Positions 1-9,431 of a stretch of DNA of 64,000 nt are shown piece by piece. The notes below the pieces were generated by a model, which saw nothing but the letters and a program-made list of their open reading frames with translations, made no database searches and was not told where the DNA came from. The stretch spans positions 1 to 64,000 of the forward strand of contig JAYFQX010000022.1 in assembly GCA_034926635.1 (NCBI GenBank), in the 5' to 3' direction. The stretch's first letter is position 1. Each line of letters begins with the position of its first letter. Source of the DNA: Christensenella sp034926635. GTDB taxonomy: Bacteria; Bacillota; Clostridia; Christensenellales; Christensenellaceae. The translations under genes were made by a program, and so were the position numbers.

Positions 1-135
1 TACATACGTTTCTACAATTATGAACGTGTTCAATTGAAAAGCGGACTCACTCCTTTTGAATTAAGGAGTAAATCCGCCTAATCTTTAGCTATTCTACGAC
101 AGGGGCTTTTTTCTCTGTCTGTTCAATAGGGTTCA
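1..135 (+). mobile_element. 3' end of an IS3-family insertion sequence (truncated by window edge)
   Basis: Frame 1 reads through to a TAA at 79-81 and encodes the last 26 residues of an IS3/IS150-type OrfB transposase, recognisable from YIRFYNYERVQLK and the terminal motif LTPFELRSKSA. About 50 bases downstream the sequence ends in ...TGTTCAATAGGGTTCA; its reverse complement begins TGAACCC, the usual TG...CA form of an IS3-family terminal repeat, placing the IS end near 135. The rest of the element lies outside the window, so whether it is intact is unknown. A decayed relative with a similar 3' flank is present at 32059-32424. Confidence 0.8.
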
Positions 136-188
136 GTCTAAGAAATCAAAGAGAGGTTTTTTTATATACTTCACTAAAAATATGGTTT

Positions 189-1997
189 TTATGCAAACTG
201 GCTGTTATAGAGGCTTGCATAGAAACCGTTTTCTGCCATCAGTTGGTCATGATTGCCGTGCTCAATAATGTCGCCGTCCTTCATAACCAGAATAACATCT
301 GCATCTTTAATCGTTGACAGCCTGTGTGCAATCACAAAACTTGTTTTCCCTCGCGTCAACTTTTCCATTGCGTCTTGAATCATCTTTTCGGTACGCGTAT
401 CAACAGAGCTCGTGGCTTCATCCAATATCAACACCTGCGGACGGGCACAGAAAGCTCGGGCGATCGTCAAAAGCTGCTTTTGTCCTTGTGATATATTGCT
501 CGCCTCTTCATTGATTACCGTCTCATAGCCATCCGGGAGCGTTCTAATAAAGGAATCCGCATTCGCCATCTTGCATGCTTCCTCAACTTCCTCATCTGTC
601 GCTTCCGGTCGCCCATAACGGATATTATCCCTGATGGTAGCAGAATATAGCCATGTTTCCTGTAACACCATGCCAAATTGCCTACGAAGGTCTTGCCGCG
701 ACACATCCCGAATATCTGTTTCGTCTACTTTGATACTGCCGCTGTTGAGCTCATAAAACCGCATCAAAAGATTGACCAACGTTGTCTTTCCTGCACCAGT
801 CGGACCAACGATCGCTACTTTGTTACCGGATGCAACATGAACATTCATATCAGAAATCAATATTCTGTTGGGCGAATATCCAAACCGCACATGCTCAAAA
901 TCAAATTCTCCCCTGATATTCTTCAAGGATTTCAATTCCTTTTTGTCCGGTGTTTCTTCCGGTTCATCGAGTAGCTCAAATACACGTTCTGCTGCTGCAA
1001 TGGTAGACTGCAACAGGTTAACAATATTTGATGTTTGCACAATTGGTTGTGTAAACTGCTGCATATATTGGATAAACGCCTGGATCGCGCCTACGGTAAG
1101 CGTGCCGTTTGAAGTCAATACACCGCCTAATACGCAAATCCCAACATAGCCAATATTGCCGACAAGGTTTGTAAGAGGCATAATAATACTGGAAGCAAAC
1201 TGAGAACGCCGCGCGTCTTCATAGAGTTTATCGTTCATCTCATTAAATTCTGCTTCTGTGCGTTGCTCCGTATTATATAGCTTGATGATATTATGACCGG
1301 AATACATTTCTTCTACATAGCTGTTGACCTGCCCAAGCTTATCCTGCTGTCCAACATAGTATTTCTGCGATTTCTTCACCACACGAGAAGATAAAAACAA
1401 CGCCACAGGCAAAACAAGCAACGCAATCAAGGTCATCTGCCAACTGATACTGATCATCATAATCAGGATGCCAATGATCGTAAAAACCGCAGTAATGAGC
1501 TGTGTCATGGATTGCTGAATCGTCGCGCTGATACGCTCGATATCCGTCGTTGTCCGCGATAAAATATCCCCATGCGTATGTGTATCAAAATAGTTAAGCG
1601 GTAAACGCTGTATTTTTAAGTCTACTGCCTCTCGTAAATCATGGATCGTTCCCTGCGCAACCCGCGCAGTAGTTTTTTGCTGTAGATAAGTAAACAAAGC
1701 AGAAAGTCCATAGATCACGACCAGCATGGCAAGAATAACAGATAATCTTTGAAAATCAATTCCTGCACCGACCTCGTTTCCTTCCGCTGCGCCGGCAACT
1801 CCCGCAAAAATCGTGTTTGTTGCTTCCCCGAGCATTTTCGGTCCAATAATCAAAAATGTTGTTCCCAGCAGCGCAAATATAATAATTAAAATCAAAGACT
1901 TTTTATAAGGCTTAAAAAAACCCAGCAGGCGCCTTGTCGTCCCTCCAAAGTTTCGTGCCTTTTCATTCGCAACGCTTTTATCATTTCCCATTTTCAT
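189..1997 (-). CDS. ABC exporter half-transporter, ATP-binding/permease protein (catalytically canonical partner)
   Basis: 602 residues, the usual size for a type IV (MsbA/multidrug type) half-transporter: an N-terminal six-helix membrane domain (about 25-335) followed by a nucleotide-binding domain. Walker A GPTGAGKTT is near residue 396, the signature is a variant ISQGQ, and Walker B VLILDEATSS near 524 keeps the catalytic Glu. The ATG at 1997 has an AGGGGGG ribosome site 8 bases upstream and starts 14 bases after the stop of the upstream half-transporter, so the two are translated from one mRNA and probably form a heterodimer. The substrate cannot be told from sequence; drugs, lipids or peptides are all possible. 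Confidence 0.93.
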   Translation of the reverse strand: MKMGNDKSVANEKARNFGGTTRRLLGFFKPYKKSLILIIIFALLGTTFLIIGPKMLGEATNTIFAGVAGAAEGNEVGAGIDFQRLSVILAMLVVIYGLSALFTYLQQKTTARVAQGTIHDLREAVDLKIQRLPLNYFDTHTHGDILSRTTTDIERISATIQQSMTQLITAVFTIIGILIMMISISWQMTLIALLVLPVALFLSSRVVKKSQKYYVGQQDKLGQVNSYVEEMYSGHNIIKLYNTEQRTEAEFNEMNDKLYEDARRSQFASSIIMPLTNLVGNIGYVGICVLGGVLTSNGTLTVGAIQAFIQYMQQFTQPIVQTSNIVNLLQSTIAAAERVFELLDEPEETPDKKELKSLKNIRGEFDFEHVRFGYSPNRILISDMNVHVASGNKVAIVGPTGAGKTTLVNLLMRFYELNSGSIKVDETDIRDVSRQDLRRQFGMVLQETWLYSATIRDNIRYGRPEATDEEVEEACKMANADSFIRTLPDGYETVINEEASNISQGQKQLLTIARAFCARPQVLILDEATSSVDTRTEKMIQDAMEKLTRGKTSFVIAHRLSTIKDADVILVMKDGDIIEHGNHDQLMAENGFYASLYNSQFA

Positions 1998-2011
1998 GCG
2001 TTCCGCCCCCC

Positions 2012-3724
2012 TTACGACATCTGTGTACGCGCAATTTCCGCATACACTTCGCAGGACTGGATTAATTCCTGATGCGTTCCCTGCCCTATAATCCGACCTT
2101 CATCCACCACCAGAATATTATCCGCATCCATAATGGTATTGATACGCTGCGCCACAATGATCACCGTCGCACCTTTCGTATTTTTTTTCAACGCCTTTCT
2201 CAGGCTTGCATCCGTCTTAAAATCAAGCGCGGAAAAACTATCGTCAAAAATATAAATACTGGCGTCTCCCGCAAGCGCTCTTGCAATGGAAAGACGCTGT
2301 TTTTGACCGCCGGATACATTGGTACCGCCCTGGGCGATCGGATCATCATAACCTTTTTGTTTTTCCTCGATAAACGAATCTGCCTGCGCAATTTCTGCGG
2401 CTTTTTCCACCTGTGTAATTGGCATTTCTTCGTTCTCGTAAGCAATATTTCCACGGATTGTACCAGAAAAAAGCACTGCTTTTTGCGGCACATATCCAAT
2501 TCGGTTTCTTAACGCATGGATGTCATAATCACGTACATCTACACCGTCAACCAGCACCGCTCCCTCACTGACATCATATAGCCTTGGGATCAACATAATA
2601 ATAGAAGATTTCCCGCTGCCGGTTGCCCCGATGATTGCAGTGGTACAGCCCGGCTTTGCCGTAAAGGAAATATTGGATACCGCCGGATTTTCCGCGCCGC
2701 CATACCGGAAAGTTACGTCTCTGAATTCAACTTCCCCTGTTCTGTCTTTCGGTGCTTTTGGATTGGTGCTTTCCTTAATATTGGGCGTGATTGCCATTAC
2801 TTCATTGATCCTGTCCGCACACACGCTTGCGCGCGGCATCATCGCAAAAATAAGTGACATCATAACAAGTGCGTACATAATCAATACAAGGTACTGAATA
2901 AATGCCATCAGATCCCCCACCATCAGTGATCCCTGCGCAATTTGCTGTCCGCCGAACCAAACCACCGCAATGGTGCCTAAGTTGACAATAAGCATAAGCA
3001 GTGGCATTAATGTAGAAAGCAAAACCTGTGATTTCACCGATGTCTTCGTAAGCTCAGCATTCGCCTTTGCAAAACGCTCTTCTTCCCGTTTTTCAGCCGT
3101 AAACGCCCGAATAACGCGAACGCCCGTAACGTTTTCTCGCATAATGAGGTTGAGATGATCTAGTTTTGATTGTACCGAACGGAATATCGGAAATACCTTT
3201 CGCATGACAATCACAAGAAATGCAACAATCAGGGGCATGCACGCAATGATCACCATGGCAAGCTGCATATTTTTCTGCAATGCCATCGCTATTCCTCCGA
3301 CGCACATAATCGGCGCTAATATGATCACGCGAAACATCATGATCGTAAAATCCTGTATCTGCATGATGTCGTTTGTTGTACGGGTTGTAAGCGAGGCCGT
3401 TCCCACCTGGTCAAATTCTGCCATAGTAAACTGACCTACCTTATGAAACAATTCTTTTCTGACATCCGTACAAAACCCGACGCCGATCCTAGAGGCAAAA
3501 TAGCCAACGCCGATCGCACAAGCCGATCCGGCAAGCGTAATCGCCAGCATCACAAGACCTGCGCGTGCAATGTACCCGATATCTCCCAGCACTACACCCT
3601 GGTCAATGATAGACGACATCATATTAGGAAGCATCAACAACGAAAAGACCTGTCCTAAAAGCAAGAGCACAAGCAAAACAAGCTGCCCCGTATATTTTTT
3701 CAGACCTCTATATAATTTCAGCAA
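2012..3724 (-). CDS. ABC exporter half-transporter, ATP-binding/permease protein (degenerate-site partner)
   Basis: About 570 residues with a membrane domain followed by an NBD: Walker A GATGSGKSS near residue 368, signature VSGGQ, Walker B near 493. Walker B reads IYIFDDSFSALD, with Asp where the catalytic Glu normally sits. In heterodimeric exporters of the TM287/288, LmrCD and BmrCD type one NBD is degenerate in this way, and here the partner at 189-1997 has the canonical Glu. The open frame extends to 3745, but I place the start at a TTG at 3724 because a GGGGGG ribosome site lies about 9 bases before it. It is the first gene of the two-gene operon. Confidence 0.9.
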   Translation of the reverse strand: MLKLYRGLKKYTGQLVLLVLLLLGQVFSLLMLPNMMSSIIDQGVVLGDIGYIARAGLVMLAITLAGSACAIGVGYFASRIGVGFCTDVRKELFHKVGQFTMAEFDQVGTASLTTRTTNDIMQIQDFTIMMFRVIILAPIMCVGGIAMALQKNMQLAMVIIACMPLIVAFLVIVMRKVFPIFRSVQSKLDHLNLIMRENVTGVRVIRAFTAEKREEERFAKANAELTKTSVKSQVLLSTLMPLLMLIVNLGTIAVVWFGGQQIAQGSLMVGDLMAFIQYLVLIMYALVMMSLIFAMMPRASVCADRINEVMAITPNIKESTNPKAPKDRTGEVEFRDVTFRYGGAENPAVSNISFTAKPGCTTAIIGATGSGKSSIIMLIPRLYDVSEGAVLVDGVDVRDYDIHALRNRIGYVPQKAVLFSGTIRGNIAYENEEMPITQVEKAAEIAQADSFIEEKQKGYDDPIAQGGTNVSGGQKQRLSIARALAGDASIYIFDDSFSALDFKTDASLRKALKKNTKGATVIIVAQRINTIMDADNILVVDEGRIIGQGTHQELIQSCEVYAEIARTQMS

Positions 3725-3839
3725 ATGATTTGTCCCCCCACGCAATATTCTTCCAATAACTCTATTTTATATGATATATTTATGTATTACCACTATTTCA
3801 TGAAAAACATTTAAATATAATCAAGGTAAAATTTGCGTA

Positions 3840-4064
3840 TCAAAGCGAAATGTTCGTTTTTAGAACATAAATAAGACATGACGCTATTGCGAGCAGCATC
3901 GCCACCACCGAAAACATGTGATATTTCTTTAGCGTGGCACCGCCAGCAATAACGGCAATTGCCGCGAACGCCAAACCAAGCCACCATATCTCCGGCAACA
4001 AAATCAGATAACTAAGCGCGCCACAAACTAAAAGCAGAATGGAAAGTGGTTTTATTCTTTGCAT
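3840..4064 (-). CDS. small hydrophobic membrane protein, function unknown
   Basis: 74 residues made of about three short hydrophobic segments (roughly 8-24, 28-43 and 50-68) separated by a basic LKKYH stretch. A GGGGGG-type ribosome site lies just before the ATG. It sits between the ABC exporter and the glycerophosphodiesterase, on the same strand as both. No family was recognised. It could be a small inner-membrane protein linked to the diesterase 3' of it, but this is only positional inference. Confidence 0.55.
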   Translation of the reverse strand: MQRIKPLSILLLVCGALSYLILLPEIWWLGLAFAAIAVIAGGATLKKYHMFSVVAMLLAIASCLIYVLKTNISL

Positions 4065-4103
4065 TTTATTTTCCCCCCCTTACTCAAAAAAACAAAATTA
4101 CTG

Positions 4104-4913
4104 TTAGGCAAAAAAATTCTCAAAGATTATGGTGTCTGCAAACTCTTTCGCTTGCTTTTTTTCAGCATTATCCCGCACTGTCCAAATTAACACCGGCATG
4201 CCCTTCTTCCTGAAACGCTGCAAAATCGGCAGATTATCGCCTTCCAGCCCATAACTGATAAAATTTGGTCTGCATAAAAAGTTCGTCCATAAATGCTTGA
4301 GCAAAAAGCGCTTCCATTTTGGTATGATATCAGCACCTGCCGTAAAAAAACATGATAACTGCCCGCGCGGCGTTAACGGTTCATGTTTTTTAAACCATCC
4401 AACAGAAAAAGGCGAAAAGGATTGCACTGCGTATTTTCCCTCATACCCCTTAAGTCTTTCATGCAGCGTTTCTTCCAGTTTTCCCGCAACGCCTATGCTT
4501 TTCGTTTCAATCAAAAGCGGAACGGATCCTTTCACCAATGAAAGAACTTCTTCCAAAGTCGGCATCGTCGCCTCTGTCCCCGCCAGCTTCATCTTTTGGA
4601 GTTCACCCAATGTATAATCCTCTACATTGCCCTTTACTCCGGTCATTCTCTCTAAATCAAAATCATGAAATACAACCATTTCCCCATCTTTGGAAAGATG
4701 AACATCCAATTCAATGGCATATCCGTGATCCATCGCATTTTGAAAGGCCTTCATCGAATTTTCCGGCGCTTGTGCGTCATGCAATCCCCTGTGCGCATAG
4801 TTATAATGCTTTATCCATTCACCGCCTTGCGACGGTTTTCCCTTCGTAAGAAAAAAGTAAAACGCAGTAACCACCACAACCACGATGGCGATCACGATAA
4901 TACCTATCAACAT
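4104..4913 (-). CDS. glycerophosphodiester phosphodiesterase, membrane-anchored
   Basis: About 269 residues. One N-terminal hydrophobic helix (MLIGIIVIAIVVVVVTAFYF) anchors a GDPD TIM-barrel domain. The family hallmarks are visible: HRGL followed by PENS (the catalytic His and first metal ligand), ELDVHLSKDGEMVVFHD (further metal ligands and the second catalytic His), and IETKS on a later strand. It hydrolyses glycerophosphodiesters to glycerol-3-phosphate and an alcohol, presumably from lipid turnover, facing outside if the anchor is type II. The frame opens earlier at a TTG (4937), but the ATG at 4913 directly before the helix is more plausible; its ribosome site (GGAG, 13 bases away) is loosely spaced. 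Confidence 0.88.
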   Translation of the reverse strand: MLIGIIVIAIVVVVVTAFYFFLTKGKPSQGGEWIKHYNYAHRGLHDAQAPENSMKAFQNAMDHGYAIELDVHLSKDGEMVVFHDFDLERMTGVKGNVEDYTLGELQKMKLAGTEATMPTLEEVLSLVKGSVPLLIETKSIGVAGKLEETLHERLKGYEGKYAVQSFSPFSVGWFKKHEPLTPRGQLSCFFTAGADIIPKWKRFLLKHLWTNFLCRPNFISYGLEGDNLPILQRFRKKGMPVLIWTVRDNAEKKQAKEFADTIIFENFFA

Positions 4914-4984
4914 AATATATTCTATTCTCCAATACAATCTTATTTTTTATTGTGCCGCTTCACACCTTAAGATATATAACACAA

Positions 4985-5008
4985 AAGGCGGTTATTTCAA
5001 ACCGCCTT
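4985..5008 (-). terminator. intrinsic terminator after the CoA-dehydratase-activator gene
   Basis: Perfect 9-bp stem AAGGCGGTT/AACCGCCTT with a 6-base loop, followed on the minus strand by TTTTGTG. It lies 14 bases past the stop of the gene ending at 5022, whose transcription it would end. Confidence 0.75.
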
Positions 5009-5021
5009 ATCCAATCATTTA

Positions 5022-8000
5022 TCAGGTAGCCTGCTCACTTTGCGGCTCAACGGAAATCTCTTCTCCTGCAGCCTGTTGTGCACTGTTTTCCTGTACTTTG
5101 CTCTGTTCCCGTTTCAGGTTTTCAAACGCACTATAAATCATCAGCTTAATGCGATTAAGCTGGTTGACCTCCGATGCCCCCGGATCATAATCTACCGCGA
5201 CAATATTCGCTTGTCTATATTGGTTACGAATACTGCGGATCATCCCTTTTCCTACGACATGGTTTGGCAGGCACGCAAAAGGCTGAACACAAATAATATT
5301 AGGCGCACCTTCCTCAATTAAATTAAGCATCTCTGCTGTTAAAAACCAACCCTCTCCCGTACAATTTCCGCAGGAAATAACTTCCGATGCTTTTTCTCCC
5401 AGTTCCTCAATAAAGGTATAAGGAGTAAAATACTTACTTTTCTTCAGTGCGCGCTGAATCGGCTTACGAAACCGGTTTACTAAATGGATACCAAACATAC
5501 TCGCTTTATAAATAAGTTTGCTTTTTCCCATTTCTTCATGCTTAAACTTACAGCTGTATAAACTGTAAGTAAAGAACTCCATCAAAGCGGGCATCACACA
5601 TTCACCGCCCTCACGCTCAATGACTTCAATGGCATGATTATTTGCGTCCGGATGGTATTTCACTAAAATTTCGCCAACCAAGCCTACCTTTGGCTTCACT
5701 TCGCTGGTTCTTTCGATTGCTTCAAAATCTTTTACCATCTGTTTTGCGGCTCTGCGGTAAGCAAAATAACGCGAATGATACGTGATATCCTGTATTTTTT
5801 TGACCCATTGATCAAATAACGCGTCTGTCTCACCTTTGTTCTTTTCATATGGACGCGTTGCAAGCAACACTTTTTGTAATAGATCCCCAAGAGATATCGC
5901 AATCAGCAGCCGGAGCGCAAGCCCACCCGTAAATTTGAGCCCAGGATTTTTCTCCAATCCGGAGAAATTGATAGACGCAACTACCACTTGCGGAAATCCT
6001 GCTTCACGAAGCGCTTTACGTAAAAACGCAAGATAATTGGAGGCACGGCATCCCCCGCCTGTCTGTGTCAACATAATAACGGTATTATCCGGATCCAGTT
6101 TTCCCGTCATAAAGGCATTGACGAGCTGACCTACTACAATGATCGTCGGATAACATGCGTCGTTATTTACATATTTGAGCCCCACATCAATATCTTCTTT
6201 GGTTACCTCCGTCAATACCTTAAAATTATAACCCGTTGGGTCAAACGCCTGCTTTAAAAACTGAAATTGTAAAGGCGCCATCTGCGGGCAGACAATCGTA
6301 CCTTTTTCACGCATTTCTTTGGTAAAGATACGCCTGTGCCATACGACATTCTTCTTTTCTGGTATTGGCTGTTTTCCTTCCTCTTTCTGTTCTTTCAGCG
6401 CAGCAATCAAAGAACGAACCCTGATTTTAGCAGCACCCAAATTACTGATTTCGTCGATCTTAAGCAACGTATAAATCTTTCCCGCCGCCTCGACGATTTC
6501 ATGCACCTGATCTGTTGTAATTGCGTCTAAGCCACAGCCAAACGAATTAAGCTGGACAAGCTGTAAGCAATCATATTTCCCAACTGCTGCGGCTGCCTCA
6601 TAAAGGCGTGTATGGAAGGCCCACTGATCCATTACGCGGATCGGGCGTTCCAGCTTTCCAAGATGCGCAACGCTGTCTTCCGTCAATACCGCAAGACCAT
6701 AACTGGTAATCAGTGATGGAATTCCATGATTTATCTCTGCATCCACATGATAGGGGCGTCCTGCGAGTACAATGCCCGTATTACCCGTCTCCTGCAGCCA
6801 GCTAATAGTTTTTTCTCCCTGGTCACGCATATCCTGCTTAAAACGATCAAGCTCGGCATATGCCGCCTCTGCAGCCTCTGTGGCCTGCTCTTCTGTAATC
6901 CCATATTTTCCAAATTCTTTCATCACTTTTTGGGGCATATATTCCGGTTCGTCAAGCGCAACAAAAAAATTGATGAACTCAATGCCTTTTCTGTGAAAAA
7001 TATCCATGTTGTTTTTGATCACTTCCGGATAGGAAGTAACAATCGGGCAATTGTAATGATTATTGGTGTTTTGATATTCTTTCCTCTCAAACGGTACGCA
7101 AGGATAAAATATCTTCTGGATCCCCTTTTCTGCCAAATTTTCAATATGCCCGTGAATCAGCTTTGCAGGATAACACACCGTGTCTGAAGAAATCGTCTCC
7201 ATTCCCTTTTCAAACATGGAATGGCTGGACGGATCTGACAACACCACACGAAAACCCAGTTTGGTGAGCAGGGTATGCCAGAAAGGATAATTCTCATAAA
7301 TATTCAATGCACGCGGAATCCCAATCGTCCCGTTCGGCGCATTTTCTTCCGATAGCGATTCATAATCAAATACGCGTTTCAGCTTATAATCAAACAAATT
7401 CGGCATGTCGTTTTTGCGCGCAAGCCCGCTTCCTTTTTCACAGCGGTTCCCAGAAATAAACTTACGTCCATCTTCAAACGTCGTGATTGTCAGCATACAC
7501 CGATTCTCACATTTTCCGCACCTAGCAAAACTGCCTTTATAACGAAATTTATCTAACGCATCATTTGTCAGAATCCCGCTTCGTTTTCCGGGCATTTGTC
7601 TTTTTGCTATTAAAGCCGCGCCAAAAGCCCCCATTAATTCGGCAATATCCGGTCTGACTACATCACGTCCCAGTTCCATCTCAAATGTACGCAAGATTGC
7701 GTTATTCTTAAATGTACCGCCTTGGACAACAATATTTTTACCGAGCTCTGCAGGATCCTTCACTTTAATTACTTTATACAAAGCATTCTTGACAACGGAA
7801 TATGATAATCCCGCAGAAATATCGCCTACGCTTGCCCCTTCTTTTTGCGCTTGCTTCACCCTGCTGTTCATGAATACTGTACACCGCGTACCCAAATCAA
7901 CCGGATTCTTTGCTTTTACCGCCTCTTGCGCAAATTCTTGGATTGGAATACCAAGAGAATATGCAAACGTCTGTAAGAAGCTTCCACAGCCAGAAGAGCA

Positions 8001-9323
8001 TGCTTCATTTAGCATGATCCCATCAACTACTCCGTTTTTAATCCGGAGGCACTTCATATCTTGTCCGCCGATATCAATGATTAAATCAACATCTTTATTG
8101 AAAAACTCTGCCGCCTTATAATGCGCCATTGTTTCAATTTCGCCCAAATCCAGCTTCAAAGCCTCTTTGATAATGGCTTCCCCATATCCGGTGACACAAG
8201 AACCCGCAATATAAGCTGTCTGCGGTAATTGCCGATAAATATCTTTGACAATCTCAACCGCAGAATCAAGCGGGCTGCCTTCATTGGAATGATAATGTGA
8301 ATACAAAAGCCTGTTTTGGCTATCAATCAAAACTGCTTTAATCGTGGTACTGCCTGCATCAAGTCCAAGATAACAAGGACCGTCGGCACTGCTGATATCA
8401 CTACGTTCAATATTCTTTTGCGCATGCCGCGACAAAAACGCATCATAATCCGCTTGATCTGCAAATAACGGTTTTAACCTCCGCGTCTCGTGTTCGCCCT
8501 CCCCTGCATTTTGCAGCATATCAGGCAGCTCTGCTATCCGAAACGATTTTCCTTCCGCCATGAGCGCTGAACCGAGCGCTACAAAAAGATGCGAATTCTC
8601 TGGGTGTATAATGGCATCGCCTTCCAGTTTCAGAGTCTCAATGAACCGTTTCCGCAATTCCGTTAAATAGTGAAGCGGTCCGCCTAAAAACGCAACATTG
8701 CCGCGAATCGGTCGTCCGCATGCCAATCCCGAAATCGTTTGATTCACCACAGATTGAAAAATTGAGGCAGCAATATCTTCTTTTGCCGCACCTTCGTTCA
8801 ACAGTGGCTGCACATCTGTTTTCGCAAAAACCCCGCAGCGCGCCGCAATTGGATATAATGTATGATAAGATTTTGCTAATTCATTAAGTCCTGCCGGATC
8901 TGTGTTAAGCAGAGTTGCCATTTGGTCAATAAACGCGCCTGTGCCGCCCGCGCAGGTGCCGTTCATTCTCTGTTCAAGCGAGGGCTTCATATAGGTAATT
9001 TTTGCGTCTTCCCCGCCAAGCTCCAAAACCACATCTGCCCTCGGAATAAATTTTTGCGTTGCACATGCGCCCGCAACAACTTCCTGAATAAAAGGTAAAT
9101 TCAATAATTTGGCAACGGTAAGACCGCCGGAGCCGGTAATTGCCGAAGTGACCTCATATTCGCCGCATTCAGTTGCAATCTCGCGAAATAAATTAAGAAG
9201 CTCTCCCCGAACATCGGAAAAATGCCTCCTATATCTCTGAAATAATATATTGTTTTCATCATCTATCAAAACGACTTTTATCGTAGTAGACCCGATGTCC
9301 AACCCTAACCTGTATTTTGTCAT
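5022..9323 (-). CDS. giant 2-hydroxyacyl-CoA dehydratase activator/CoA-enzyme activase-type protein
   Basis: About 1433 residues. There are two tandem BcrAD/BadFG ATPase domains (LDIGSTTIKVVLID at the N-terminus, LDAGSTTIKAVLID near 320), each with a cysteine motif (NGTCAGGTGAF, then ACSSGCGSFLQTF) of the kind that ligates the bridging 4Fe-4S cluster of activators such as HgdC. A CGKCENRC motif near 590 introduces a DUF2229-like region, and the C-terminal half resembles HgdB-type dehydratase subunits (CGNCTGEGWFLTAEM, PFACLPNHVVGKGM). ATP-driven electron transfer onto a partner or its own C-terminal half is the family chemistry; the substrate is unknown. The ATG at 9323 follows AGGAGG. No dehydratase alpha/beta genes adjoin it. 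Confidence 0.87.
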   Translation of the reverse strand: MTKYRLGLDIGSTTIKVVLIDDENNILFQRYRRHFSDVRGELLNLFREIATECGEYEVTSAITGSGGLTVAKLLNLPFIQEVVAGACATQKFIPRADVVLELGGEDAKITYMKPSLEQRMNGTCAGGTGAFIDQMATLLNTDPAGLNELAKSYHTLYPIAARCGVFAKTDVQPLLNEGAAKEDIAASIFQSVVNQTISGLACGRPIRGNVAFLGGPLHYLTELRKRFIETLKLEGDAIIHPENSHLFVALGSALMAEGKSFRIAELPDMLQNAGEGEHETRRLKPLFADQADYDAFLSRHAQKNIERSDISSADGPCYLGLDAGSTTIKAVLIDSQNRLLYSHYHSNEGSPLDSAVEIVKDIYRQLPQTAYIAGSCVTGYGEAIIKEALKLDLGEIETMAHYKAAEFFNKDVDLIIDIGGQDMKCLRIKNGVVDGIMLNEACSSGCGSFLQTFAYSLGIPIQEFAQEAVKAKNPVDLGTRCTVFMNSRVKQAQKEGASVGDISAGLSYSVVKNALYKVIKVKDPAELGKNIVVQGGTFKNNAILRTFEMELGRDVVRPDIAELMGAFGAALIAKRQMPGKRSGILTNDALDKFRYKGSFARCGKCENRCMLTITTFEDGRKFISGNRCEKGSGLARKNDMPNLFDYKLKRVFDYESLSEENAPNGTIGIPRALNIYENYPFWHTLLTKLGFRVVLSDPSSHSMFEKGMETISSDTVCYPAKLIHGHIENLAEKGIQKIFYPCVPFERKEYQNTNNHYNCPIVTSYPEVIKNNMDIFHRKGIEFINFFVALDEPEYMPQKVMKEFGKYGITEEQATEAAEAAYAELDRFKQDMRDQGEKTISWLQETGNTGIVLAGRPYHVDAEINHGIPSLITSYGLAVLTEDSVAHLGKLERPIRVMDQWAFHTRLYEAAAAVGKYDCLQLVQLNSFGCGLDAITTDQVHEIVEAAGKIYTLLKIDEISNLGAAKIRVRSLIAALKEQKEEGKQPIPEKKNVVWHRRIFTKEMREKGTIVCPQMAPLQFQFLKQAFDPTGYNFKVLTEVTKEDIDVGLKYVNNDACYPTIIVVGQLVNAFMTGKLDPDNTVIMLTQTGGGCRASNYLAFLRKALREAGFPQVVVASINFSGLEKNPGLKFTGGLALRLLIAISLGDLLQKVLLATRPYEKNKGETDALFDQWVKKIQDITYHSRYFAYRRAAKQMVKDFEAIERTSEVKPKVGLVGEILVKYHPDANNHAIEVIEREGGECVMPALMEFFTYSLYSCKFKHEEMGKSKLIYKASMFGIHLVNRFRKPIQRALKKSKYFTPYTFIEELGEKASEVISCGNCTGEGWFLTAEMLNLIEEGAPNIICVQPFACLPNHVVGKGMIRSIRNQYRQANIVAVDYDPGASEVNQLNRIKLMIYSAFENLKREQSKVQENSAQQAAGEEISVEPQSEQAT

Positions 9324-9385
9324 ATCCAACCTCCTGCTGACAAAATATTATACCAAATATATATGAACTACACAAGAACAGAAAA

Positions 9386-9415
9386 AAGGACGGACACATT
9401 ACTGCGCCCGTCCTT
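9386..9415 (-). terminator. intrinsic terminator of the NlpC/P60 gene
   Basis: 8-bp stem AAGGACGG/CCGTCCTT with a 14-base loop; on the minus strand it runs into TTTTTT. It sits 17 bases after the stop at 9432. Confidence 0.8.
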
Positions 9416-9431
9416 GCTATTGCTTTTCGTA

